From CAZBUK01 sp964495085 (GTDB lineage Bacteria > Bacteroidota > Ignavibacteria > T3Sed10-11): 35,204 bases of DNA. The DNA lies in assembly GCA_964495085.1 (NCBI GenBank), contig CAZBUK010000037.1, positions 1-35,204 of the forward strand, given 5' to 3'. A program made the translations under genes and the position numbers. Every line of letters begins with the position of its first letter. The stretch's first letter is position 1. Positions 8,295 through 17,288 of this stretch are shown here, in pieces. Below the pieces are notes generated by a model. That model was not told the DNA's origin and searched no databases. It saw only the letters and a list, made by a program, of their open reading frames with translations.

Positions 8295-9281
8295 ATGCAA
8301 GACCCGATCTGGACTAAATTCGATTTAGCGATAGCGTGGACATGGGAGTACGATCAGGAGTTCGTCGAACTGCTCCAGCGGATATCGCATGCATCCGGAT
8401 TTACGACCTATTTCGTCCACCCCGGCAATATTGAATATGTCTATCGTTCGGTAACTGAGAACAAGCTCTTCTTCAGGGTATTTCTCGATCGTGCTTCCGA
8501 TGTAGACGAACGGTTCGGTCCGCTTGCGAAATTTGCAATGCGCTCGGAAATAGAGAACGACCCGCATCACCGGATCGCGGTCATCAATCCATACGACCTG
8601 AGTCATCGTGCAGCCGATAAAGCGACGATGCACCTTGAGTTCCTGACCAATAATATCCGCGTCCCTTACACCATCATCATATCTCCGTATCGTCTTACCC
8701 CTGAACCGGATCTGACTCATGAGCAACTGCGCCCCATCGGGAAGCCGTTTATCATAAAACCGGCCAATACGACAGGGGGCGGCGTCGGGGTGATTCTGGA
8801 CGGTCAATCGCTCCACGACGTTCTCGAGGCAAGGCGAAGCTATATCGACGACAAATACCTCCTTCAGGAATGTATTCGTCCCGTGAAGTTCGGTGAGAGA
8901 AAAGCCTGGTTCAGAGTATTCTATGCATTCGGAAGAGTCTTTCCATGCTGGTGGGACGACGAGTCGCACATCTACCATTCCGTTACGGAAGCCGACGAGG
9001 AGGCATTCGGACTGGAGGAGCTGAGGAAGATCGCCGTTCAGATACATACGGTATGCCGGCTGCACTTCTTTTCAACGGAGATCGCGTATACGAGCCGGAA
9101 CGGATTCATTGTCGTCGATTATGTCAATGAGATGTGCGATATGCGCCTGAAATCGAATCACCCCGACGGCGTACCCGACGATACGGTCGAAGAGATAATT
9201 TCGGCGATGCTCGGATACGTGAAACGTGAGCGCAACCGCATGCTGCCCATGGAGCGGGCGGGTGGTAACGGGACGGTTTGA
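8295..9281 (+). CDS. Orphan ATP-grasp domain protein
   Basis: The protein (about 328 residues) has the order of an ATP-grasp ligase. An N-terminal alpha/beta part is followed by ADKATMHLEFL and the turn NIRVPYT, which introduce the central domain. The nucleotide-binding lysine strand is KPFIIKPAN, and the phosphate loop TTGGGVG follows. The LLQE hinge comes next, then RKAWFRVF, and the metal-binding strand VVDYVNEMCDMR supplies Asp and Asn. Such enzymes join a carboxylate to an amine, thiol or hydroxyl through an acyl-phosphate. I cannot assign a known subfamily or substrate. The start is the ATG at 8295 or the GTG one codon earlier; neither has a strong ribosome-binding site. The gene lies 161 bases after the FAD oxidoreductase. 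Confidence 0.8.
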   Translation: MQDPIWTKFDLAIAWTWEYDQEFVELLQRISHASGFTTYFVHPGNIEYVYRSVTENKLFFRVFLDRASDVDERFGPLAKFAMRSEIENDPHHRIAVINPYDLSHRAADKATMHLEFLTNNIRVPYTIIISPYRLTPEPDLTHEQLRPIGKPFIIKPANTTGGGVGVILDGQSLHDVLEARRSYIDDKYLLQECIRPVKFGERKAWFRVFYAFGRVFPCWWDDESHIYHSVTEADEEAFGLEELRKIAVQIHTVCRLHFFSTEIAYTSRNGFIVVDYVNEMCDMRLKSNHPDGVPDDTVEEIISAMLGYVKRERNRMLPMERAGGNGTV

Positions 9282-9289
9282 TAGGATTG

Positions 9290-9363
<74 letters not shown>

Positions 9364-9525
9364 GTCGACCTGGCGCGAAAATCTGCTTTCCCGAACAGGA
9401 TGTTCCCTTTCAAAGAGATGTCAATATACTTTTTTCCGGTATTATTTTCAACGCTGCGGTGTAGACCCTCCTTCGGTGCGCTCGATACCGGAGTCGCAAA
9501 GATAACGATACTATCCCGGATCGGT

Positions 9526-11154
9526 TCAAACCTTTCCCGGCAGTTCGATCGTGAAGGTAGTCCCTTTTCCTTTTTCCGATTCCACTGAGATCCTCCCGTT
9601 ATGATCTTCGACGATTTTCTTGACGATCGACATACCGAGACCGGTTCCGTACTTTTTTCCATGCGTGAAGAAGGGTTCGAACAGGCGCACTTTGACTTCG
9701 TCGGGTATCCCCGCTCCCGTATCATGAAACGAGATCGAGAGCGTGTTGCCGTCAGCCTCAGTCGAGATAATAAACGCGCCTCCTCCCGGCATCGCATCGG
9801 CGGCGTTGCTCGCGATATTATGAAACACGCGGAGCATTTTATCAGCATCGAGCAACCAGGAGCCGTCGTAGCGCAAATCCATATCGATGACGATATTTTT
9901 TTCTTTGAACTCGCGATTGATGAACCTGAAGAGTGCATTCAGGAGCTCTCCGACGTTGATCTCCTTCAAATCGATTTTCGACTCTCCCCTGGTATAATCG
10001 AGGATTTCCTGGACCATCTTGATCAGCCGGTCCGCCTGCTGCGTGACTTCGCCCGCGATGCCGATCGCCTCCTCACTGCCGGAAGATTTCTGGAGCACCT
10101 GCGTGTAGAGTTTGATGGTGTTGATCGGACTCTTCAGATCATGAATGATCGTACTAGCAACCCGCCCGACCGCCAACAGCCGTTCGTTGTTGATCATTTC
10201 GCGGGCAAGACGGGCATTTTCGATCGCGATGGACGCATGCGCGGACATACCTTCGATGAATTCCTCGTCCTGTCTATCGAACAATCCTTCCTTCTTATTC
10301 AGCAGTTGTATGACGCCGATAATGACTCCCCCCCTGTTCCTGATCGGCATACACAACATACTGTGGGTATGGTAACCCGTACGCTGGTCGATCTCCGGAT
10401 TGAACGCCGGATGCTCGTAGGTATCCTCGATGTTAATGGTATTCCCCGTTTCGGCGACGAAGCCTGCGATGCCCTTGCCGAGCGGAAGCCGGATCTCCCC
10501 TACATGCTCGCCATGCAGGAGTTTCGACCATATCTCCCGTCGTTCATTGTCGACGAGATAGAGCGTCCCCCTGTCGGCCTGCGTCATACGGATATTCGTT
10601 TTCAGGATGAGATCGAGCACGTCGTCGAGATTGAGGGAGCTGTTCACAGATTTCGCCGCTTCGACCAACTGGGTCATGCGGTTCAACCGGTTCATCCTGT
10701 CGAGGGTGCGTATGTGGAGTTCGGAGAGCGCGATCTTGTTCGTCATCCGCAGACGGACGCTGAGCTGCTGCATGATGTTGAATGCGACGACCGGATTTTC
10801 ATGTATAAGCTTATGGAAATTATCGTTGTCCAGAAAGAGTATCTCGGAATCCTCGAGCGCGTATGCATCGGCAGACCGCGGTATGCCGTCGATAAGCTCG
10901 AGTTCTCCGAAAAAATCACTCTCGCCGATTCTGATGATCACGAGCCGCTCTCCGGTTTCCGTATCGATTCCCTCGATGCCGACCTTCCCCTTGGCAACGA
11001 GGCAGAGTCTTTCGTGAAGATCGCCCTGTTTAAAGATATACTCTCCGGCTTTGAAGGATAGTTCGCTTATATGCGGGATCAGATTCTGTATGACCGTATC
11101 CGATACCGAAGTGAACAGATTATTTTTTCTGAGTTTCGTGAACAGAGTATTCAT
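9526..11154 (-). CDS. Cyclic-nucleotide-binding, GAF-domain histidine kinase
   Basis: This is a soluble 542-residue kinase. Residues 1-135 form a CRP-type cyclic-nucleotide-binding domain with a full phosphate-binding cassette (FFGELELIDG followed by RSA, 81-95). A GAF domain spans about 165-315. The phosphoacceptor His338 is in IIHDLKSPINTI. The ATPase has an N-box (HNIASNAADAM, 445-455), G1 (DTGAG, 478-482) and G2 (GTGLGM, 503-508). There is no membrane segment, so it should sense an intracellular nucleotide plus a second GAF ligand. It starts 4 bases after the uvrC stop. No cognate response regulator lies next to it; the receiver-like protein at the head of the same gene run is a conceivable partner. 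Confidence 0.92.
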   Translation of the reverse strand: MNTLFTKLRKNNLFTSVSDTVIQNLIPHISELSFKAGEYIFKQGDLHERLCLVAKGKVGIEGIDTETGERLVIIRIGESDFFGELELIDGIPRSADAYALEDSEILFLDNDNFHKLIHENPVVAFNIMQQLSVRLRMTNKIALSELHIRTLDRMNRLNRMTQLVEAAKSVNSSLNLDDVLDLILKTNIRMTQADRGTLYLVDNERREIWSKLLHGEHVGEIRLPLGKGIAGFVAETGNTINIEDTYEHPAFNPEIDQRTGYHTHSMLCMPIRNRGGVIIGVIQLLNKKEGLFDRQDEEFIEGMSAHASIAIENARLAREMINNERLLAVGRVASTIIHDLKSPINTIKLYTQVLQKSSGSEEAIGIAGEVTQQADRLIKMVQEILDYTRGESKIDLKEINVGELLNALFRFINREFKEKNIVIDMDLRYDGSWLLDADKMLRVFHNIASNAADAMPGGGAFIISTEADGNTLSISFHDTGAGIPDEVKVRLFEPFFTHGKKYGTGLGMSIVKKIVEDHNGRISVESEKGKGTTFTIELPGKV

Positions 11155-11158
11155 ACTA

Positions 11159-13057
11159 TCAGATACCGCCGTTGTCCGTTTTCTGTGAATTAATTTCCTC
11201 GATATCCTGCAGGAGGAATGACTTTATCCGGGCAGCTACCTTTTCCCCAACTACTTCGGCAAGCTGTTCCTCGGTAGCATGCTTCACGCCCTGTACCGAT
11301 CCGAATATCTCCAGCAGCGTTCTGGTTCTCTTTTGTCCCACTCCTTCGATAAGATCGAGATCAGATTGGATGACCCGCTTCGATCGCACCTGCCGGTGAT
11401 AGGTTACCGCGAAGCGGTGCGCTTCATCTCTGATTTTCTGAAGCAGCCGTAATGCCGGAGATGTTTTCGGCAGCGTCTGGGGGTCCGGGATTCCGGGTTT
11501 ATAAATTTCTTCGAACCTTTTCGCAAGTCCGATGATCGGTATCGTGTGCAAATCGAGCGCCTGCAATGCCGCCACCGCGCTGGAGAGCTGACCTTTACCG
11601 CCGTCGATGACGATAAGATCGGGCAGCTTCTCGCGTTCTTCAATCGCACGTTTGTATCTTCTTCCCACGACCTGCCGCATGCTCGTGAAATCGTCAGGGC
11701 GCCGGAGACCCGTTACCTTATATTTCCGGTATGCCGATTTTTTCGGCTTTGCCGACACGAAGCAGACCATCGAGGCGACAATATCGGATCCCTGGATGTT
11801 GGAGACGTCGAAGCATTCTATGTGAAGCGGCGGCCGATCCAGCTTCAGCGCATCCTGCAATGCGCCGACCGATTTCGGTATGAATTCTCCACGTTTCCGC
11901 CGCTGCAGCTTTAGTTCTCCGAGCAGGAATTGCGCATTCAAACGACACATTCGAACAAGCTTGGTTTCATCTTCCGTCGCCGGCATCCGGACGTCCACTA
12001 TGCTCTCCCGCCGGTCACCCAGCCATTTCGATATGATATCCGGATCCGGGAGCGGTGCCGACGTAATGATCTGGGATGGGATGTAGGTATCGCCCAGGTA
12101 GAATTGCTGAATCAGATTCTCGAGCACATCCGGCTCTCCGCTTCCCATGACCGAATCGAAGTAATAGTGCTGGCGACCGATAAGTTTTCCGTCTCTGATC
12201 TTGAACACGACCGCGCAGGCATCGTCCTCATCTATTGCGGTTACGAATAGATCACGGTCGATCTTTTCCGCTCCTTCGACCTTCTGCTGTTCGTTATACA
12301 CCTCGAGCGAGCGTATCTTATCCCGGTATTCCGCGGCTTCCTCGAATTTCATCTCCTCCGATAGACGGTGCATTTCGTATACGAATTCCTCGATCAGCTT
12401 TTCCGTTCTTCCCTTCAGGAGGTGCTCTACCTGACCGATCATATCGTTGTAAACTTTACCCGACACCAGGCCTTCGCAGGGTCCGTCGCATTTCCTGATA
12501 TGGTAGTCGAGACATACTCTGATCTTCTTCTTACGTATAAATTCTTCGTCTATCTGATAATTACAGCTTCGTATCCTGAACAGATCCCGGATCGTCTTCA
12601 GCGCATACCGCATGCTTTTGACGTCCGTGTACGGTCCGAAGTATTTCGAGCCGTCGCGGCGTAGATTTCTGGTTACGAAAACCCGCGGATACGGCTCATT
12701 CGTGATGACGATATACGGAAAGCTCTTATCGTCTTTCAGTCTGACATTATATTTCGGCTTGTACTCCTTCACGAAGTTGGCTTCCAGAATAAGTGCTTCG
12801 ACGTCCGAATCCGTCAGAATAACCTCCAGATCGCAGATGTGCCGTATCATGGTTTCAACCCGCGGTCCGCCGGACGGTTTAGTCTGGAAATACTGCCGAA
12901 CCCTGTTGCGCACCGATACCGCTTTCCCGATATAGATGACATTCCCCTCTTTATCTTTGAACTGATAGACGCCGGGGGTGGCGGGCAGCTGATCGATCTT
13001 TGCACGGAGCTGTTCGCGTTTCGTGGCTGCGACCGGTATTGAGATCGGTTTTTTCAT
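11159..13057 (-). CDS. uvrC: Excinuclease ABC subunit C
   Basis: UvrC is the dual nuclease of nucleotide excision repair. It binds UvrB on damaged DNA and cuts on both sides of the lesion. The GIY-YIG domain is at the N-terminus (GVYQF at 29-33, YIGKA at 42-46), followed by a cysteine cluster, the UVR helix that contacts UvrB (about 205-240), the RNase-H-like 5' nuclease core (ECFDVSN and LIVIDGGKGQL) and C-terminal helix-hairpin-helix motifs (LIEGVGQKRTRTLL). At 632 residues it is full length. It is packed 5 bases from the M1 peptidase gene and 4 bases from the kinase gene. uvrA and uvrB are not present. Confidence 0.97.
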   Translation of the reverse strand: MKKPISIPVAATKREQLRAKIDQLPATPGVYQFKDKEGNVIYIGKAVSVRNRVRQYFQTKPSGGPRVETMIRHICDLEVILTDSDVEALILEANFVKEYKPKYNVRLKDDKSFPYIVITNEPYPRVFVTRNLRRDGSKYFGPYTDVKSMRYALKTIRDLFRIRSCNYQIDEEFIRKKKIRVCLDYHIRKCDGPCEGLVSGKVYNDMIGQVEHLLKGRTEKLIEEFVYEMHRLSEEMKFEEAAEYRDKIRSLEVYNEQQKVEGAEKIDRDLFVTAIDEDDACAVVFKIRDGKLIGRQHYYFDSVMGSGEPDVLENLIQQFYLGDTYIPSQIITSAPLPDPDIISKWLGDRRESIVDVRMPATEDETKLVRMCRLNAQFLLGELKLQRRKRGEFIPKSVGALQDALKLDRPPLHIECFDVSNIQGSDIVASMVCFVSAKPKKSAYRKYKVTGLRRPDDFTSMRQVVGRRYKRAIEEREKLPDLIVIDGGKGQLSSAVAALQALDLHTIPIIGLAKRFEEIYKPGIPDPQTLPKTSPALRLLQKIRDEAHRFAVTYHRQVRSKRVIQSDLDLIEGVGQKRTRTLLEIFGSVQGVKHATEEQLAEVVGEKVAARIKSFLLQDIEEINSQKTDNGGI

Positions 13058-13062
13058 GAAGA

Positions 13063-15015
13063 TTAACGGAGATATAGCATTCTGCCGTTTCGGATTGATC
13101 CGCCGGCTTCGAGTATGATGAAATAAACTCCGGAGGCATACTCTCCGGCGTTGAATTCATATACATGGTTCCCTGCGGGTTTCAGTTCGTGCACCGGTTC
13201 CTCCACCAATCTTCCCAGGGCGTCGGTAATTCGCAGTCTCACGACCGTTTCAGCCGGTATCCGGTACCGTATGGTCGTGCCGGCGTTAAATGGATTCGGA
13301 TAGTTCTGATAAAGAACGATGGTTTCCGGAAGCGGCGGCCGGCTGTCGTCGATTATCGTAATATGCTCGACACGTTTTAGAATTGCATGTTCCGGGTCGA
13401 AGAGTACGGTATCCGGGATACCGCTCAGCCGGAAGCTGAACGATTCATCCCGCTCAGAATTCCAGAACGTGACCGTCGTATCCTCTTGATCGAAGAGGAA
13501 TCTAAAAGCCACCGGACCGGAGAACACATCCGGAGCATTTGTCTGTTCCTGGATCAGTCTGACCGTCACTTCATAGCCGTTATCCGTCTCTGCCTCGTGC
13601 ACCCGGGTCTCGATACGGTATACGGGATATCCGGCGTTGTAGATCCATTGCCCGAAGAACCATCCCAGTTCCATGCCGCCGACTTCTTCGAAAACGTTCT
13701 GTAAATCCTCCGTGGATGCGGTGGAATATCGATACCTTGTACCGTACTCACGGAGAGCACCGAAAAAGACCTCGTCACCGACAACGGAGCGCAGCATATG
13801 GAGTACCCAGGCTCCCTTCCTGTATATCGCGGTTCCGAACAACCTCCCCGGCGGAGGATCGTACAATGCGTATCGTTGAATTCCGTCTTCATTAAAATAC
13901 GAAGTAGCAAATAGATCGAGAACGTTCCGCATCATCGTCTCTCCGTAGGCGGCTTCACCGTAAAGTACTTCTCCATACGATGCAAACCCTTCGTTCAGCC
14001 AGATCTCCGGCCACTCGCGACAGGTGACCATATTGCCCCACCATTGATGGGCGAGCTCATGAGCAATTACCCATTCGTCCAGGAAGAGGCTCCGGCGCAT
14101 CGTCGAGATGGTCTGATGTTCCATACCGCCGTACCGGTACGGTTCGATTGCAATCATGCCGTACTCATCAAATGGATACGCACCGAATAAACCCTCGAAC
14201 ATGTCCAGCATCTCCGTCATATACCGGTTTGCCTGCGTCGACATCCCGGCATCGTCATCGTAGAGGTACGACCGGACAGGTATTCTCCTTCCGTCGGTCA
14301 GATCATGTTCGGTTCCGTATTCGCCGAATTCGCCGACGTTAAATGCCATGAGATACGGCGGTACCGGAAAATCGTGCCGGTATGTATAGGTGATTGAACC
14401 GTCGTCGCCGGTGATTTTACTTTCCAGCCTGCCGTTCGCAATGACGGGAAGATCCCGATCGACGGTGATCCTGAATGTCAACAGACTTTTATTCGACGGG
14501 TCATCGATGGTTGGAAACCATGCCCGGGCATCGTTCGGCTGGGACATCGTATAGCCGAGCGTTCTGGAGGCAGTCTGGTTCCACATCTGGGATCCCTGGG
14601 GAAAGAAGTAATAACCGCTTCGGGTGAATTCACGGCCCGGCGATCCCGTTTCGCTAAAACGCGTATAGGAGAAAAATATAGACAGCGTATCGCCGGGGTT
14701 CGGAACGGTCTCCAGTGCAACCTCGAATTCTTCAATCTCAGGCGCGAATGGAATCAGTACCGGGGCGTGCACGCCGTTCACCGCTGCCGAGTCAATCTGC
14801 AGCCAGTATGAATTAAATTTGATGATCCCTTCCCCGGCCTGTGTAACGATCGCAATGTAAGTCACCTCGCCTTTCAACTCCGGCGAGTCTCCCGAAACGA
14901 ATACGTGAAGATCCGTCCGCAAAATATCTATTTGGGTCGGTTCGTCTGCCTGCAGAAGATTCGATAGCATACAGAACGAAAGCACCGAAGCGATAACTCT
15001 GCATAAAAAATTCAT
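13063..15015 (-). CDS. Secreted M1-family zinc aminopeptidase with C-terminal sorting domain
   Basis: An N-terminal signal peptide (about 1-23) precedes an aminopeptidase-N fold. The substrate-anchoring motif is present as GGMEH (296-300; GxMEN in most relatives). The zinc ligands are His319 and His323 in HELAH plus Glu342 in NEGFA, and the catalytic base is Glu320. A tyrosine in AIYRKGAW matches the transition-state-stabilising residue. Residues about 560-650 form a FlgD-like Ig domain (NYPNPFN at its start, ending in ASGVYF and MLYLR), the type A sorting signal used for type IX secretion. The enzyme is therefore predicted to be secreted or surface-bound and to trim peptides outside the cell. 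Its ATG overlaps the upstream permease stop as ATGA. Confidence 0.93.
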   Translation of the reverse strand: MNFLCRVIASVLSFCMLSNLLQADEPTQIDILRTDLHVFVSGDSPELKGEVTYIAIVTQAGEGIIKFNSYWLQIDSAAVNGVHAPVLIPFAPEIEEFEVALETVPNPGDTLSIFFSYTRFSETGSPGREFTRSGYYFFPQGSQMWNQTASRTLGYTMSQPNDARAWFPTIDDPSNKSLLTFRITVDRDLPVIANGRLESKITGDDGSITYTYRHDFPVPPYLMAFNVGEFGEYGTEHDLTDGRRIPVRSYLYDDDAGMSTQANRYMTEMLDMFEGLFGAYPFDEYGMIAIEPYRYGGMEHQTISTMRRSLFLDEWVIAHELAHQWWGNMVTCREWPEIWLNEGFASYGEVLYGEAAYGETMMRNVLDLFATSYFNEDGIQRYALYDPPPGRLFGTAIYRKGAWVLHMLRSVVGDEVFFGALREYGTRYRYSTASTEDLQNVFEEVGGMELGWFFGQWIYNAGYPVYRIETRVHEAETDNGYEVTVRLIQEQTNAPDVFSGPVAFRFLFDQEDTTVTFWNSERDESFSFRLSGIPDTVLFDPEHAILKRVEHITIIDDSRPPLPETIVLYQNYPNPFNAGTTIRYRIPAETVVRLRITDALGRLVEEPVHELKPAGNHVYEFNAGEYASGVYFIILEAGGSIRNGRMLYLR

Positions 15016-15947
15016 TCGTTTCTCAGCTTAACCAGATTATACTTGATCCTTATAACGTTTATAAGCTGACGAAGGTTTGCGACAAGAATTCCTCCGAGCA
15101 CGAAGGTTGAACCGAGCAGGATTTTTCCTGACATCGTTTCGCCCGCGACTGCGATGCCGAGAATCAGCGCTATAATCGGCGTGATGAACGCCGAGAGAGA
15201 CAGTATGACCGTTTCCATTCTCTTTAAAAGCCAGAAAAAAGTCCCGAACGTGACGACTGAACCGAATGTCGAGAGGTAGAGAACTGATCCGACCGCGCGC
15301 GCATCGATCGACATTCCGCTCAGGTCCTCAGTCGCGAAGCTGCAGATAAAAAGAAACAGACTACCTATTCCCATTGCGACCGCGTTCAGGGAAAACGGAC
15401 TGATGTGGCCGCCGTATTTCTTTACGCTCACGGCAGATACGCTCTGAATAATGGCTGCCGCGATGATAAGCACCATCCCGACGGTGGATGCATCCCCGAG
15501 ATGCAGAGAGATATCCTCTGAAAAGATGATGAGGATTCCTGAAAAACCCAGGACGACACCGGCTATTTTTCCGAAGGTAGCCTTCTCCGTTTTAACCGCG
15601 TACCAGGATAATATCGCGACGAAAAACGGGAACGTCGCAAAGAGCACAGACGCGAGTCCTGACGGGACATACTGCTGCGCCCAGTACACGAGCGCGAATC
15701 CGATTGAAAACGAACACATACCGACGGTGAGGTAAAGATAGACCGACTGTTTATCCAGAGGAATCGGGCTCTTTCCTTTCCAGACTATCAAAATCGAAAT
15801 GAAGGTCGCGATAAGAAATCTGACCGCAGCTCCGAAGAATGGGGGTATGGATTCGAGTCCTATTTTTATCGCAAGCCAGGTAGAACCCCAAATCAGACAG
15901 ATGAGAATATAGCCGAGTACAACTCTGGAAGAGGTGGATCTGAACAT
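15012..15947 (-). CDS. EamA/DMT-family transporter
   Basis: This 311-residue inner-membrane protein has about ten hydrophobic helices arranged as two EamA repeats, the drug/metabolite transporter fold. The first helix carries the family-typical run GSTWLAIKIGLESIPP. Relatives (RhaT, YdcZ, RarD, PecM types) export amino acids, sugars or nucleotides; the substrate is unknown. The stop codon overlaps the M1 peptidase start by 4 bases. A link such as export or handling of peptide-derived amino acids is possible but not shown. Confidence 0.88.
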   Translation of the reverse strand: MFRSTSSRVVLGYILICLIWGSTWLAIKIGLESIPPFFGAAVRFLIATFISILIVWKGKSPIPLDKQSVYLYLTVGMCSFSIGFALVYWAQQYVPSGLASVLFATFPFFVAILSWYAVKTEKATFGKIAGVVLGFSGILIIFSEDISLHLGDASTVGMVLIIAAAIIQSVSAVSVKKYGGHISPFSLNAVAMGIGSLFLFICSFATEDLSGMSIDARAVGSVLYLSTFGSVVTFGTFFWLLKRMETVILSLSAFITPIIALILGIAVAGETMSGKILLGSTFVLGGILVANLRQLINVIRIKYNLVKLRNE

Positions 15948-15959
15948 TCGGCCTTTCGG

Positions 15960-17231
15960 TTAATTCAGGGGATTGATAAGCAATCCTGATATCAACTTCG
16001 GAAAGAAATAAGTCGATTTCTGGGGCATCGTATATCCCGCTTCGGCGACGTCGCGGACATGCCGGATGGGTGTGGGATTCATCAGAAACGCTGCCTGTAC
16101 TCTGCCCGATTCAACCGCTCCGATCGCCTCATTGAAATCTTTACTATAATCGAGATAGAGCTTCTGCTCCTGTGCTTCCACAGTAATATTCAACACCTTT
16201 CCGAGAATATGGCTATGGAGCAGTGCAACATCGAGCGCACGAACGACCGGCGGCATATCCGGCGGCAAGAGGGAAACGATTTCCTCCGGATTGCGGAGAT
16301 AGACCAGATGCAGACTTTCATGGAGAGCGAGTCCGAACGCGTACGAACTTCTTGCCGCGAGTGCATTCCTCAGAGCACCCGGATCGCTGATGGTTTCGAC
16401 CGTATAGTGAGATCCGAGCCGCTGAAGCAGCCCGGCAGCGTCGAAGGCAGGAAGACTGTGGAGCAGTCGATGAGTCGGATAAATTACCAATCCCTCGTCG
16501 TACATATTGGTAAAGAACATCATCACGAAGTTATACGATTCTTGGCCGGTATGAGCCGGATTCTGAGACTTTCTCTGGTCCCGGTAAGCAAGCGCTGTTT
16601 CATATCGGTGGTGACCGTCCGCTATCAGGATTTTCTTATCCTGCATAATATTCCGAATCAACGAAATATCGCTGCCTGCCGTTGCCGGCCAGATTCGGTT
16701 TCTAACGTTCTCAAATTCGACATCGATATGAGGTTCGCCCTGCATGAGCCGGTCCGCGATCGTGTTGATTTTACGATCGGGATCGGCATACAGCCCGAAA
16801 ATTTGACTGAAATTCGCCGCGGCTGCGGTCATCAGATTCAACCGGTCCGCTTTCGGTTTCGAGAGTGTTTTTTCATGAGGCAACACAATTCCTTTATCGA
16901 GATCCACCAGCTCGCAGGCACCTATGAATCCTTTCCGGACTACATGCTTTCCGTCCTCACCGGTAAATGTCTGGGCAAGCAGATAGAGGGCGGGCGTTTG
17001 GTCCCGGATTAGTATCTTCTCATCCAGCCATTGTTTATAGTGTCGGGCAGCGCTTGCATAGCGGTCTTCCTCTCTTCCCAGTATGAGACGGACCACATTG
17101 TACGGAGATGCTTCATAGAGATCGTTCTGCTGCTCAGTTGAAATCACGTCGTAGGGAGGTGCGACCACATCTTCAAGTTTGACTATTAACTGACTGTAAC
17201 GTATGCCGTTGAAAGGTGTTATGTTTGCCAT
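15960..17231 (-). CDS. DUF1015 family protein
   Basis: The 423-residue cytoplasmic protein matches the widespread but functionally obscure DUF1015 family. It begins with the family signature PFNGIRYS followed by APPYDVIS, and contains the conserved central stretch ADGHHRYETAL with the histidine pair. No membrane segment or signal peptide is seen. The length is typical. In some genomes this family sits near serine-metabolism genes, but here it is 12 bases ahead of a permease gene and 57 bases behind era, so the context gives no clear function. Confidence 0.88.
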   Translation of the reverse strand: MANITPFNGIRYSQLIVKLEDVVAPPYDVISTEQQNDLYEASPYNVVRLILGREEDRYASAARHYKQWLDEKILIRDQTPALYLLAQTFTGEDGKHVVRKGFIGACELVDLDKGIVLPHEKTLSKPKADRLNLMTAAAANFSQIFGLYADPDRKINTIADRLMQGEPHIDVEFENVRNRIWPATAGSDISLIRNIMQDKKILIADGHHRYETALAYRDQRKSQNPAHTGQESYNFVMMFFTNMYDEGLVIYPTHRLLHSLPAFDAAGLLQRLGSHYTVETISDPGALRNALAARSSYAFGLALHESLHLVYLRNPEEIVSLLPPDMPPVVRALDVALLHSHILGKVLNITVEAQEQKLYLDYSKDFNEAIGAVESGRVQAAFLMNPTPIRHVRDVAEAGYTMPQKSTYFFPKLISGLLINPLN

Positions 17232-17288
17232 GAGGAGTATCCGATAGTGGTATGATGAATCGATGAGATCCGGACATTAATTTCGACT

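Noticed and set aside
9601..11061. A 486-codon open frame on the plus strand, antisense to the cNMP-GAF kinase
   Set aside because: It gives a composition-biased protein rich in Asp, Arg and His with no domain, while the opposite strand encodes a complete kinase. It is a codon-bias shadow.
16059..17012. A 317-codon plus-strand frame across the DUF1015 gene
   Set aside because: No recognisable domain, no ribosome-binding site, and full overlap with a conserved family on the other strand.
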